From positions 1 through 64,000 of the forward strand of contig NZ_BCWB01000017.1 in the NCBI RefSeq assembly GCF_001592045.1: 64,000 nucleotides of DNA, in the 5' to 3' direction. Positions 1 to 8,808 of the stretch are shown piece after piece. The notes under the pieces were generated by a model that was not told the origin of the DNA, made no database searches, and saw only the letters and a program-made list of their open reading frames with translations. This DNA comes from Thermobifida fusca NBRC 14071 = JCM 3263. Lineage in GTDB: Bacteria; Actinomycetota; Actinomycetes; Streptosporangiales; Streptosporangiaceae. The translations under genes were made by a program, and so were the position numbers. How positions within the stretch are numbered: the first letter of the stretch is position 1; each line of letters starts with the position of its first letter.

Positions 1-2488
1 GCGAATCGGACACCGTCGGTATCGCCGACGTCGACGTGGTGTCCGCCGGGCTCTCCGTGCGCGGAGTCTCGGTCCGCGGGGTCTCCGGACGCGGGGTCTC
101 CGGACGCGGGGTTTCCGTGCGCGGCGTCTCCGGACGGTCCGCCACCGGTTGGGGGGAAGTGGTGCGGGACACCGACCGCTTCCATCCCGCGTCCCACAGG
201 TCCTCGCCGCTCGGCGGGTGCTCCGGCGGGGTCTGCTGGCCCTGCTGGGCGGCACGGGTCGCCGGGTCGGGCCGCTTCGGCAGCCCCGAGGGGGTTGTGC
301 GCGGCTCCCACACCGGGCGGTCGTTGCTGGTACGCGGCTCCCACACGCTGTCCGCGGGATCCGCCGGAGCCGGCGACGACGCGAACGCCGCGGTCGCCTC
401 GGCGTACGTGTCCGGAACAGTGGTGCCACGCCCCGAGGTGAGCGCCGGAGGCGTCGGCTCGACCGGGGTGATGAGCAGGTCGTTGGGCAGCCGCACCGCG
501 GCAGTGATACCGCCGTTGTGCGCCGGACGCAGCCGCACCTCGATACCGTGCCGGTTGGCCAGGCGGCTCACCACGAACAGACCCATGCGGCGGGAGACCG
601 CAACGTCGATCACCGGAGGCTCGGCGAGCTTCTGGTTGGCGCTCTCCAGCTCCTCGGCCGACATACCGATACCCGAGTCGGTGATCTCGATGATGATGTC
701 GCCGTTGTCGACAGCCTGCGCGGTCACCGACACCTGGGTGTCGTGCGCGGAGAACACGGTGGCGTTCTCCACCAGCTCGGCGATGAGGTGGATGACGTCG
801 TTGACTGGGCGGCCCAGCACCGACACGTGGGAGGGGGCGCGCACGTTGACCCGCGCGTACTGCTCCACCTCGGAGACCGCGGCCCGCAGCACGTCGACCA
901 GCGGAACCGGCTGGGCCCACTTGCGGGTGTTGTCCTGCCCGGAGAGGACCAGCAGGTTCTCGTTGTTGCGGCGCATGCGGGTGGCCAAGTGGTCGAGCTG
1001 GAACAGCTCTGCCAGACGCTCTTCGTCCTGCTCGCTCTGCTCCAGGTGCTCGATAAGGCGCAGCTGCCGCTCCACCAGGCTCTGGCTCCGCCGCGATAGG
1101 TTCACGAACATCGCGTTGACGTTGGCCCGCAGGGCGGCCTCGTCAGCAGCCAGCCGCAGCGCGGAGCGGTGCACCTCGTCGAAGGAGCGGGCCACCTCGC
1201 CGAACTCGTCGGAGGAGTCGACTTCGAGCGGGGTAATCTTCACCTCTTCTGGACGCACGTTCGTCTCGCGCATCCGGACGATCGCTTCGGGCAGGTCCTT
1301 CGCGGCGATCCGCATCGCGCCGTCCCGCAGGACCCGCAGCGGGATCACCATGCTGCGCGCCACCCACGAGGTCGTCAAGAAGACGAAGACGACGACGAAG
1401 AGCACCGTGATGCTGTCGAAGAGCAGCAGCCTGCGGCCCTGCTCCTTGTGGGCGGTCGCCTCGGCGCGCACCATCCTGGCCAGGGAGCTCTCCACCTTGG
1501 CCAGCGTGTCCAGAGCGCTGAGGGCCGTCTGCTGGTAGCTGTCCGCGTCGTCCCCGTCCGTGATCCCCGTCAGCGGCTGGCCTTCATCGGCCCTCAGCAG
1601 GGCACGCAGCCGCATGGTGCCCAGCCGGCTGACGTCCAAGCCTCCGTAGTTCTCGTCGAGCAGCGCCTCCTGCGCGGGGGTCGCGCTGTTGCGGAAGTTG
1701 CGGATCTCGTTGTTGTAGCGCGCCTGGGTGCTCTCAATCGAGTCCTGCACACCGCCGGACATCGAGTCGCGGATCAGGGAGTGCACCATGAGCGCGGCCT
1801 CGTAGGACTGGTCGTCCCGGGCCCGGCCGAGCGCGCTGAGCGCACGGACGCTCTCCCGCAGCTCCGAAGAGGTGTTGGTGGCGTTGGCCAGCGTCTCCAC
1901 AAAGTCGGTGAGCGTGGAGATGATCTGGCGGTACTTGGTGACCGCCGGAAGCATCGTGACCCTGGTGCTGGTGACCTCCTCCCGCACCCCGTTCAGTTTC
2001 TCCAAGGAGTCGAGCATGATGTCGAGCCGCTCCTTGACGAGCGGGTCGGAGGGGGTGCCTAGTTCGTTCGCTCCTGCACGGACGTCGTTGAGCTCTTGGT
2101 CAACGATCTTCTGCTGCTCTTGCAGCGCGACCGCGCGATCGTTGGAGCGCCGCGTGGGGTTGGGGTTGTCGGCGATGTAGGCGGCAACGAGCATGCGCTC
2201 CTTACCGAGCTCGTTGCCCAACTGCACGATGTCCTCGGCGAGCGTCACCATCGCCTCGGTGCGCTCGTTCCGGAACGTGTTCAGGGCGCTCTCGGAGAAT
2301 CTGACGACTCCCAGAATCAGCGCGGCCGCGGTGGGGACGACAACGAGCGCCACCAACCGGGAACGGACGCGCCAGTTCCTGGGGTCCCACCGTCTGGCGG
2401 GGCGCTTGGCCGTGGTCTCTGTCTTCTCGGCCTGCTCCGGCGCGTCGTCCTTGGCGTCAGCGCCGTTGTTTGTCGCTCGTGTCGACAC
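1..2488 (-). CDS. Nitrate/nitrite-sensing (NIT) sensor histidine-kinase-like protein, conservon CvnA type (3' end outside window)
   Basis: Membrane signal-transduction protein. The visible 829 codons run in order: a basic cytoplasmic N-terminus, a membrane segment near residues 45-65, a NIT-like all-helical extracellular region to about residue 345, a second membrane segment near 360-380, HAMP, a helical region, and a HATPase_c domain with N box (ELVENATVF) and G1 box (DSGIGM). A Pro/Thr-rich tail follows. No classical H-box phosphoacceptor motif is evident, which is usual for the actinobacterial conservon proteins (CvnA) that pair with roadblock, DUF742 and GTPase partners. Those partners would lie left of the window. 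I chose the GTG start at 2488 because an AAGG element lies just upstream and the frame stays open to base 1. No stop is seen, so the protein is incomplete here. Confidence 0.85.
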   Translation of the reverse strand, partial: MSTRATNNGADAKDDAPEQAEKTETTAKRPARRWDPRNWRVRSRLVALVVVPTAAALILGVVRFSESALNTFRNERTEAMVTLAEDIVQLGNELGKERMLVAAYIADNPNPTRRSNDRAVALQEQQKIVDQELNDVRAGANELGTPSDPLVKERLDIMLDSLEKLNGVREEVTSTRVTMLPAVTKYRQIISTLTDFVETLANATNTSSELRESVRALSALGRARDDQSYEAALMVHSLIRDSMSGGVQDSIESTQARYNNEIRNFRNSATPAQEALLDENYGGLDVSRLGTMRLRALLRADEGQPLTGITDGDDADSYQQTALSALDTLAKVESSLARMVRAEATAHKEQGRRLLLFDSITVLFVVVFVFLTTSWVARSMVIPLRVLRDGAMRIAAKDLPEAIVRMRETNVRPEEVKITPLEVDSSDEFGEVARSFDEVHRSALRLAADEAALRANVNAMFVNLSRRSQSLVERQLRLIEHLEQSEQDEERLAELFQLDHLATRMRRNNENLLVLSGQDNTRKWAQPVPLVDVLRAAVSEVEQYARVNVRAPSHVSVLGRPVNDVIHLIAELVENATVFSAHDTQVSVTAQAVDNGDIIIEITDSGIGMSAEELESANQKLAEPPVIDVAVSRRMGLFVVSRLANRHGIEVRLRPAHNGGITAAVRLPNDLLITPVEPTPPALTSGRGTTVPDTYAEATAAFASSPAPADPADSVWEPRTSNDRPVWEPRTTPSGLPKRPDPATRAAQQGQQTPPEHPPSGEDLWDAGWKRSVSRTTSPQPVADRPETPRTETPRPETPRPETPRTETPRTESPADTTSTSAIPTVSDS
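51..140. repeat. Tandem 15-bp repeats coding a Pro/Thr/Glu tail
   Basis: Six consecutive 15-bp units resembling GTCTCCGGACGCGGG, two of them identical at 81-110. On the minus strand they encode PETPR/TETPR pentapeptides in the disordered C-terminal tail of the sensor protein. Copy number is likely to vary between strains through slippage. Confidence 0.85.
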
Positions 2489-2998
2489 GGACCTTCGCAA
2501 CCTTTCGTGTCACCGCCTGGGGCATTTTCGGACTCACAGGCCCCGTGGGGTGGGTACCGGACAAGCACCATCCGGCCCGCTGTGCGTACCACAGTGCGCC
2601 GTCGGAGGTGTCATGGGTAGGGGACCCGGTAACAAGAAGGGAGATCTTGTCGCCGCGGAGCCTCAAAGTGGGAGGCTGTGGCGTCGCGCAGCGCTGAACC
2701 GGGAACAGCGTACGTGAGCCGCTAGCGTACCAATTGGGACAGGTGCCCCGCACTACCCCGATCGTCCCTAATCACCGGAACTACCTACAAACGGTGTATA
2801 CCGTTACGTCTCACTGGTCTAGTCTTTTGCGCCCTTTTCCGCCAGAAGTTCCCGTACTGTGAGGATGGCGCAGCCCCATTCCATCACATGGATAACTTTT
2901 TGTGCACGTCCGTATAAGGTCTGTGGAAAACTCCTGGCAGCGTGGTGGACGCCACGCAAGGCTGCGGTCCCCGCCACGCGGGGTCGGCCCCGTGCTCC
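2489..2998. other. Intergenic region upstream of the sensor gene
   Basis: About 510 bp between two minus-strand genes, with no convincing gene. The middle (about 2700-2920) is less GC-rich than its surroundings and probably holds the sensor-gene promoter. A short inverted repeat, ACGGT-GTAT-ACCGT at 2791-2804, could be an operator, but its arms are only 5 bp. Confidence 0.4.
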
Positions 2999-3691
2999 TC
3001 AGGTGCCCGTACCGGAGCCGACCCGCAGTTCGAACATGCCGAGCAGCCCCGCGTCGACAAAGAACTCCGCGCCCGCGGCCAGCGACCGGACCCGCGCGGG
3101 CAGCACCCCCACCGGCCCCCTGTCGGCTTCGGCCCGGCGGGCCAGCAGGCCGCGCTCCACCGTCCCCTGGGCGGCCGCCACGTCGTCCACGCTCACCGTG
3201 AACGGGAAAACCGCGGCACCGTCGAGCTCCTCCTCGGTCACCAGTGCCGGACCGAGCGTCACCGCGACCGTCTTCCGCTGCGGCGTGCTCCACAAGCAGG
3301 CGAGCGTGTACCCGACGACCTCCCCCGTGCTGGAGGCGAACGCGGCCACGCCCACTTCGGCGTCCAGCACACCGGTCCCCGGGGGAAGCAGCACGCCGTC
3401 ATCCGTGCCGCGCACCAGCGCCGGGTGGAGGGCGAGCGGGTCCGCCTCCACGCGGACCACGGTCAGCGGACGCTCCGGGACCAACGGGGCGCACAACCGG
3501 GTCTCGAACTCCACGATGATCTCCACCGGCTCCGCCAACGCCTGCCGGTGGGCCTCCCGCAGCGCGGCAGTGCCCTTCGCCAGCAGCTGGGGCAGATCCT
3601 CAGGCCCCGGATAGCCGAACACACAGCCGTCGTCCACTACTCCGGGACGCTGCTCGCCCCCGCTAGGGGAAAGATAGGTAACCCAGCGCAT
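2999..3691 (-). CDS. Fumarylacetoacetate hydrolase (FAH) family-like protein
   Basis: 230-residue protein. Its N-terminus (MRWVTYLSPSGG...PGVVDDG) resembles the first domain of FAH-fold hydrolases and isomerases, which cleave or decarboxylate beta-keto acids with a divalent metal. I cannot point to the full metal-binding Glu/Glu/Asp set, so activity is uncertain and the family call is tentative. The ATG at 3691 is preferred because AGGGGG lies 6 bp upstream; a longer frame to 3724 has no such site. The gene stands alone between the sensor gene and the small CxxC gene. Confidence 0.5.
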   Translation of the reverse strand: MRWVTYLSPSGGEQRPGVVDDGCVFGYPGPEDLPQLLAKGTAALREAHRQALAEPVEIIVEFETRLCAPLVPERPLTVVRVEADPLALHPALVRGTDDGVLLPPGTGVLDAEVGVAAFASSTGEVVGYTLACLWSTPQRKTVAVTLGPALVTEEELDGAAVFPFTVSVDDVAAAQGTVERGLLARRAEADRGPVGVLPARVRSLAAGAEFFVDAGLLGMFELRVGSGTGT

Positions 3692-3791
3692 CGTGCACCC
3701 CCTGTCCGCAGTCCCGGGCCCCACGCCCAGGCACCGTCCTCGGGGGAAACCTACCGGTCCCCTTTGCGCGGGCCCCTCATCCGGCCGCCGG

Positions 3792-3995
3792 TTACAGCGG
3801 ATTGTGCTCTTTGCCGGTGCCGCCGCACATACGGCACATCTCCACCACCCGGATCCAGCCGATCACCCCGTCAGGGTCGCGTTTCGGCCGCTCCGGCCGC
3901 CACTGGCCGCTCCCGCCGCAGCAGCGGCACGGAACACCGCTCTGCGCGCACCACTCGCAGTCGTCCACTTCGCACCGTGCTCGGAGCGTCTCCAC
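3792..3995 (-). CDS. Small cysteine-rich protein with CxxCxGxG motifs
   Basis: 67-residue basic protein carrying CEWC, CRCCGGSG and CRMCGGTG. These resemble the zinc-binding repeats of the DnaJ central domain and of small zinc-ribbon proteins. Two CxxC-G-x-G elements would coordinate one zinc ion. The GTG start has only a weak upstream purine run, and an internal GTG is possible. Cysteine spacing of this kind is unlikely by chance in GC-rich shadow frames, which supports a real gene. Function unknown. Confidence 0.55.
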   Translation of the reverse strand: METLRARCEVDDCEWCAQSGVPCRCCGGSGQWRPERPKRDPDGVIGWIRVVEMCRMCGGTGKEHNPL

Positions 3996-4099
3996 CGGCT
4001 TCCGCCTGCCTCCCGTTGTCCTCTTTATCCTCGCGTCAGCGCGGCCCAGTCAGCGGGTGTCGTCCACCGCGGGCGCGGATCTAGGGCGACGTGCGGACC

Positions 4100-5122
4100 T
4101 CACCCGGATTCCCGCACCATCAAATGGGTCTCCAGCACCAGCCGCACCGGTTCGGTGGTCTCCCCGGTGATCCGGTCCACGAGCAGCCGGGCCATCTCCC
4201 GGCCCATCAGCTCGGTGGGCTGGTTGACGCTGGTCATCGGCGGTTCGGCGTGCTCGGCTACGGTCGAGTCGTCGTAGCCGACCACCGCCACATCCTCGGG
4301 CACGCGGCGGCCCGAAGCACGCAGCACCCGCAGCGCGGCCAGCCCCATCAAGTCGGAGGCCGCGAACACGGCGTCCACGTCGGGGGCCCGATCCAGCAGC
4401 TCCCGCATCGCGGCCACCCCGCTGTCGTAGGTGAAGTCACCGTAGCTCACCAGCGTCTCGTCGTACTCCATCCCCGCGGCGAGCAGTGCTTCGCGATACC
4501 CCTGGAGGCGTTCCACACCAGCGACCATGTCCTGCGGGCCCGCGATCGTAGCGATCCGCCGGTGCCCGGTCTCGATCAGCCGCTGGGTGGCCTGGCGTCC
4601 CCCGCCGATGTTGTCGATATCGACATAGGACACCTGTTCTTCGGGGACGCCGAGCGGACGGCCGCCGTAGACGTACGGCACCCCGGCCTCGTCCAGCATC
4701 TGCGGCAGCGGGTCGTCGCGGTGGAGCGACAGCAGGAGGACCCCGTCGACGTGCTGTCCGGCCAGGTAGCCGCCCAGCCGCTCATGCTCTATCCCGGAGC
4801 GGCCCGTGGCCAGGACGAACTGGAATCCCCGTTCGGACAGAGCAACCCCCACGCCGAGCACGATCCCGGCATAGAAGGGTTCGGCGAAGAGCTTCTGGTT
4901 GTTTTCCGACACCACCAGGGCTACGGTGTCGGTACGTCGGGTGACCAGGGTGCGGGCTGCGCGGTTCGGCACGTAGCCCAGCTCTTTGATCGCCCGCTTC
5001 ACGGCCTCTCGCGTGGCCGGACTGACCTGGTCAGAGCCGTTGATCACCCGAGACACCGTGCCTCGGCCGACCCCGGCCAACGCGGCCACCATCTCTAGTG
5101 TCGGACGTCGCCGACGCTCCAT
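4100..5122 (-). CDS. celR: LacI-family transcriptional repressor CelR
   Basis: 340-residue LacI/GalR regulator. An N-terminal helix-turn-helix (PTLEMVAALAGVGRGTVSRV) is followed by the hinge helix (NRAARTLV) and a periplasmic-binding-protein-like sensor domain. In T. fusca CelR represses cellulase and cellobiose-uptake genes by binding TGGGAGCGCTCCCA, and cellobiose releases it. Such boxes are present at 10167 and 44715. The gene lies 108 bp downstream of bglC on the same strand and can be co-transcribed with cebEFG-bglC or have its own promoter. Length is normal for the family. Confidence 0.92.
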   Translation of the reverse strand: MERRRRPTLEMVAALAGVGRGTVSRVINGSDQVSPATREAVKRAIKELGYVPNRAARTLVTRRTDTVALVVSENNQKLFAEPFYAGIVLGVGVALSERGFQFVLATGRSGIEHERLGGYLAGQHVDGVLLLSLHRDDPLPQMLDEAGVPYVYGGRPLGVPEEQVSYVDIDNIGGGRQATQRLIETGHRRIATIAGPQDMVAGVERLQGYREALLAAGMEYDETLVSYGDFTYDSGVAAMRELLDRAPDVDAVFAASDLMGLAALRVLRASGRRVPEDVAVVGYDDSTVAEHAEPPMTSVNQPTELMGREMARLLVDRITGETTEPVRLVLETHLMVRESG

Positions 5123-5230
5123 CCTTGTTCCCCCAACCCACGACCGCGCCGTCCCGGCATCCTCCTTGTTTGTACCGTGGAAGCCGCCGGGACGGCGAGA
5201 TTTTGACCTATCTATTCTCGGTCTGGCGGA

Positions 5231-6685
5231 CTATTCCTGTCCGAAGATTCCCCCGTTGCGCATCACCCGGGAGTACCACCAGCCGCTGTCCTTCACCGTG
5301 CGCGTCTGGCTCTCGTAGTCCACGTGCACGATGCCGAACCGCTTCCCGTACCCGAGGGCCCACTCGAAGTTGTCCATGAACGACCAGGCGAAGTAGCCCT
5401 TGAGCGGCACGCCCGCCTCAATGGCGGCGTGCGCGGCCCGCAGGTGCGAGTCCAGGTAGGCGATCCGCTCGGTGTCGTGCACCGCGCCGTCGACCACCTT
5501 GTCCTCGAAGGCGGCGCCGTTCTCGGTGATGTACAGCGGCAGGCCCGGGTAGTCGTTGGCCAGCCGGGTCAGCGTGTCGTACAGCCCGGTCGGGTCGATC
5601 GGCCAGCCCATGGCGGTCACCGGCAGGCCGGGGTCCACCTCCACGACATGCTCGCTGCCGACCGACGGCGAGTAGCCCTCGTCGGGCAGCCGGTCGGAGC
5701 CCCCGTTCTCCCGGTTGCCTGACACCCAGCTCGGGTTGTAGAAGTTGACGCCCATCATGTCCAGGTTGGCGGAGATGGTCTTCAGGTCGCCGTCCTGGAC
5801 GAAGCTGTAGTCGGTGACCGCGGCGACGTCCTCGATCAGGTCCTCCGGGTAGCGGCCCTTCACCAGCGGCTCGGTGAAGATGCGGTTCCGCAGGGCGTCG
5901 ATCCGGCGCGCAGCGTCCCGGTCGGCCTCACTGTCAGTGTAGGGACGGACCGTGGTCTGGTTGTGCGCGACACCGATCCGCACGGAACGTCCGGCCTGGC
6001 CCGCCAAGTCCCGCATCACGGCAGCGGCCAGCCCGTGGCCCAGCATCAGGTGGTGGGCGGCGGCCAGCGCAGCAGCCGGCTCCTGGCGGCCCGGGGCGTG
6101 CACGCCGGAGGCGTAGCCCAGGAACGCGGAGCACCACGGCTCGTTGAGCGTGTTCCAGTTGGTGATCCGGTCGCCGAGCCGGCGGTAGACGATCTCCGCG
6201 TAGTCGGCGAACCGCTTGGCCGTGTCCCGGTTGGGCCAGCCGCCCGCGTCCTCCAGCGCCTGCGGCAGGTCCCAGTGGTAGAGGGTCGGCCACGGCTCGA
6301 TGCCGGCCTCCAGCAGGCAGTCCACAAGCCGGTCGTAGAAGTCCAGCCCGGCCTCCACGGGCGTGCCCTTGCCCTCGGGCTGGATCCGCGGCCAGGCGAT
6401 GGAGAAGCGGTAGGCGCCCACGCCCAGCTCCCGCATCAAGGCCACGTCATCGCGGTACCGGTTGTAGTGGTCGCAGGCAGGGTCGCCCGTGTCGCCGTTC
6501 TCGACCTTGCCCGGAGTGGCGCAGAAGGTGTCCCAGATGCTGGGGCCGCGGCCGTCGGCCGTGGTGGAGCCTTCGATCTGGAACGAAGCGGTCGCCACTC
6601 CCCACACGAAATCGGACGGGAAGCGGATATCCGGTTTGGGAGTCTCCTCGAGATTGCCCAGAGGAGTCGTCGATTGCGAGGTCAC
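5231..6685 (-). CDS. bglC: GH1 beta-glucosidase BglC
   Basis: 484-residue (beta/alpha)8 glycoside hydrolase of family 1, cytoplasmic because no signal peptide is present. It hydrolyses cellobiose and short cellodextrins brought in by CebEFG to glucose. The acid/base Glu is in TLNEPW and the nucleophile Glu in ITENGA. The family N-terminal signature region (FPSDFVWGVATASFQIEG) and the WSFMDNFEW segment that lines the glucose subsite are intact. The start codon overlaps the end of cebG by 4 bp, indicating translational coupling. Confidence 0.95.
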   Translation of the reverse strand: MTSQSTTPLGNLEETPKPDIRFPSDFVWGVATASFQIEGSTTADGRGPSIWDTFCATPGKVENGDTGDPACDHYNRYRDDVALMRELGVGAYRFSIAWPRIQPEGKGTPVEAGLDFYDRLVDCLLEAGIEPWPTLYHWDLPQALEDAGGWPNRDTAKRFADYAEIVYRRLGDRITNWNTLNEPWCSAFLGYASGVHAPGRQEPAAALAAAHHLMLGHGLAAAVMRDLAGQAGRSVRIGVAHNQTTVRPYTDSEADRDAARRIDALRNRIFTEPLVKGRYPEDLIEDVAAVTDYSFVQDGDLKTISANLDMMGVNFYNPSWVSGNRENGGSDRLPDEGYSPSVGSEHVVEVDPGLPVTAMGWPIDPTGLYDTLTRLANDYPGLPLYITENGAAFEDKVVDGAVHDTERIAYLDSHLRAAHAAIEAGVPLKGYFAWSFMDNFEWALGYGKRFGIVHVDYESQTRTVKDSGWWYSRVMRNGGIFGQE

Positions 6686-7599
6686 TTAATGGCACCTTCC
6701 ATGATCCGGCCGATGAGTTGACGGCCGAGGACGAAGAACAGGATGAGCAGGGGGAGGGTTGCGACGACGGACCCGGTGAACATGAGCGCGAAGTCACGCG
6801 AGTACGCCGACTGGTTGAGCTGGTTGATGGCGATCTGGACGGTCGGGTTGGCGGGAGTCAGCACCGCCAGCGCCCAGGTGAACTCGTTCCACTGCGTCAT
6901 GAACGTCAGCAGGCCGAGCACCACCATCGCAGGGCGGAGGGCAGGAAGGACCACGTTCCAGTAGATGCGGAACGTGGAGCAGCCGTCCATACGCGCCGCT
7001 TCCAGCAGTTCGTCAGGGATCGCCTGGATGCAGTACTGGCGCATCATGAACACGCCGAAGCCGCTGACCATGAAGGGCACGATGATCGCGGTGATCTGGC
7101 CGCGCCAGCCGAACCACTCCATGAGCATCAGCAGCGGGATGATTCCCATCTGCACAGGCACGGCCATGGTCAGCACAACGCCGACCGCGGCCACGTTGCG
7201 GCCCTTGAAGCGCAGCTTGGCCAGGGAGAACCCGGCGAGCGAGGAGAAGAACACCACCGAGAGCGCCACGGCGGTAGCGGAAATCGTCGAGTTGAGCAGA
7301 CCGAGCGTGAAGTTGGCGGTGGTGTTCGTGAACAGGCGTTCCAGATTTTCCAGGAAATTCCCGCCGGGCCACAGGTAGGGTGGACGGGCTGAGGCGGCAG
7401 CAGTGTCGCGGCTGGCCACGACGAACATCCACCATAGGGGGAAGACCGACAGCAGGATGGTGAGGGACAGCCCGATGTAGGTGAGCGGGGTCGCCTCCCG
7501 CATACCGATGCTGCCGCCGTTTTTCCGCTTCCGCTTCTTCGCGGACTGGGGGACTGCCGACACAGACGGAGAAGACGGGGTCGAAGTCGCAGCCATCAT
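6682..7599 (-). CDS. cebG: Cellobiose ABC transporter permease CebG
   Basis: 305-residue MalG-type inner-membrane permease with about six transmembrane segments and a Lys/Arg-rich cytoplasmic N-terminus. The EAA loop (EAARMDGCSTFRIYWNVVLP) contacts the ATPase. It overlaps cebF by 4 bp upstream and bglC by 4 bp downstream. As in streptomycete ceb loci, no ATPase gene is present, so a shared MsiK-like ATPase encoded elsewhere must energise the importer. Two adjacent ATG codons (7599 and 7596) are possible starts. Confidence 0.9.
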   Translation of the reverse strand: MMAATSTPSSPSVSAVPQSAKKRKRKNGGSIGMREATPLTYIGLSLTILLSVFPLWWMFVVASRDTAAASARPPYLWPGGNFLENLERLFTNTTANFTLGLLNSTISATAVALSVVFFSSLAGFSLAKLRFKGRNVAAVGVVLTMAVPVQMGIIPLLMLMEWFGWRGQITAIIVPFMVSGFGVFMMRQYCIQAIPDELLEAARMDGCSTFRIYWNVVLPALRPAMVVLGLLTFMTQWNEFTWALAVLTPANPTVQIAINQLNQSAYSRDFALMFTGSVVATLPLLILFFVLGRQLIGRIMEGAIK

Positions 7600-8582
7600 G
7601 CCCCCTTGATCTTGCTGGTGAGCAGCGCGTTCAGCGCGCTGAGCACCACGATGATCATGAATAGCGTCCAGGCGATCGCGGAGCCGTACCCGTAGTTGTT
7701 GAAGCGGAACGCCTCCTCGAAGATCAGCATCATCGTGGTCTGGAACTGTCCTTGAGTACCGCCCGCCACGTCGCCGAAGATGACCGGCTCAGTGAAGAGC
7801 TGCATCTGGCCGATCGTGGAGACGATGACGGTGAAGATGATGGTGGGCCGCAGCATGGGGATGGTGATCTGCCAGAACTGCCGCATGCGCGACGCCCCGT
7901 CAATGGCAGCGGCCTCGTAGATCTCCCGGGGGATGGCCGACATCGCCGCCAGGTAGATCAGCGCGTTGTAGCCGGTCCAGCGCCAGTCGATCATCACCGC
8001 GATCGCGACCCACGAGGAGAACCGGCCTGCCTGCCAGTTGATCGGGTCGATGCCGAAGAAGCCCAGCACGTAGTTGATGAGACCGAACTGGGTACCGAAC
8101 AGCTGGGAGAAGACGATCGCCACGGCAGCGATCGAGGTGAGGTAGGGCAGCAGGAGCCCCATGCGGAAGAAGTTGACCGCGCGGATCCTCCGGCTCAGCG
8201 TGTCGGCCAGGTACATGGCCAGGAGCAGCTGCGGAACAACCGCGACGACGAAGATGCCGAAGGTGTTGTACAGCGAGTTCCAGAACTTGGCGTCCTGGAC
8301 GAGCCTGGTGTAGTGCGCGAACCAGTTGAACCCCTGGTTTCCGCCGAGCAGCGTCCAGTCGTGGAGCGACACCCAGACGGTGTAGAGCAGCGGAAACAGG
8401 CCGAAGATCGCGAACAGGATGAAGAAGGGGGCGATGAACAGATAAGGGGTGACCCGCAGATCCATTCGGGTCCAGAAGATCTGCCTGCGCTCCCTCTCCG
8501 TCACGGCGTCGTTCCCGGGTCGGGGAAGGCTGGTCGCCTCCTTGTCCCCGGGCGGGGCGGCGCCACGCCTAAGAAGAGTCAC
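7596..8582 (-). CDS. cebF: Cellobiose ABC transporter permease CebF
   Basis: 328-residue MalF-type permease with about six membrane segments and an EAA loop (YEAAAIDGASRMRQFWQ) near residue 235. It forms the heterodimeric channel with CebG. The GTG start at 8582 is supported by GAGGAGAG six bases upstream. It follows cebE after a 226-bp gap holding a long hairpin, which probably sets lower expression of the permeases than of the binding protein. Confidence 0.9.
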   Translation of the reverse strand: MTLLRRGAAPPGDKEATSLPRPGNDAVTERERRQIFWTRMDLRVTPYLFIAPFFILFAIFGLFPLLYTVWVSLHDWTLLGGNQGFNWFAHYTRLVQDAKFWNSLYNTFGIFVVAVVPQLLLAMYLADTLSRRIRAVNFFRMGLLLPYLTSIAAVAIVFSQLFGTQFGLINYVLGFFGIDPINWQAGRFSSWVAIAVMIDWRWTGYNALIYLAAMSAIPREIYEAAAIDGASRMRQFWQITIPMLRPTIIFTVIVSTIGQMQLFTEPVIFGDVAGGTQGQFQTTMMLIFEEAFRFNNYGYGSAIAWTLFMIIVVLSALNALLTSKIKGA

Positions 8583-8716
8583 GTCAAGCTCTCCTCACCG
8601 TGAGAGGTCAGATGTCAGATGGAAGAGAGGACGGCCCGCCCGCGCCATTCGGGAGAGGGAGGAGGGGGAGCCGGGGGACGGGCCGTCAGCTAGGGGATTT
8701 GTGGTGTACGGGGTGT

Positions 8717-8772
8717 GCGGACCCGTCCTGTTGCGGGCGTCCGTCGAGGACTAGGCAACGGGACGGGTCCGC
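8717..8772 (-). other. Long intergenic hairpin between cebE and cebF
   Basis: Arms at 8717-8734 and 8755-8772 are complementary over 18 bp with one mismatch, closing a 20-nt loop. No T-run follows on the minus strand, so it does not look like a full rho-independent terminator. Position after a solute-binding-protein gene suggests mRNA 3'-end protection or partial termination. Confidence 0.8.
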
Positions 8773-8808
8773 GTCATCACTCGCGGTTCGTGTGAGTTCC
8801 GGGACGGC

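Noticed and set aside
36-2062. Long plus-strand frames at the left edge
   Set aside because: Antisense to the sensor gene, which shows HAMP and HATPase motifs on the minus strand.
2791-2804. ACGGT-GTAT-ACCGT inverted repeat as operator
   Set aside because: Five-bp arms are too short to support a claim without a second copy.
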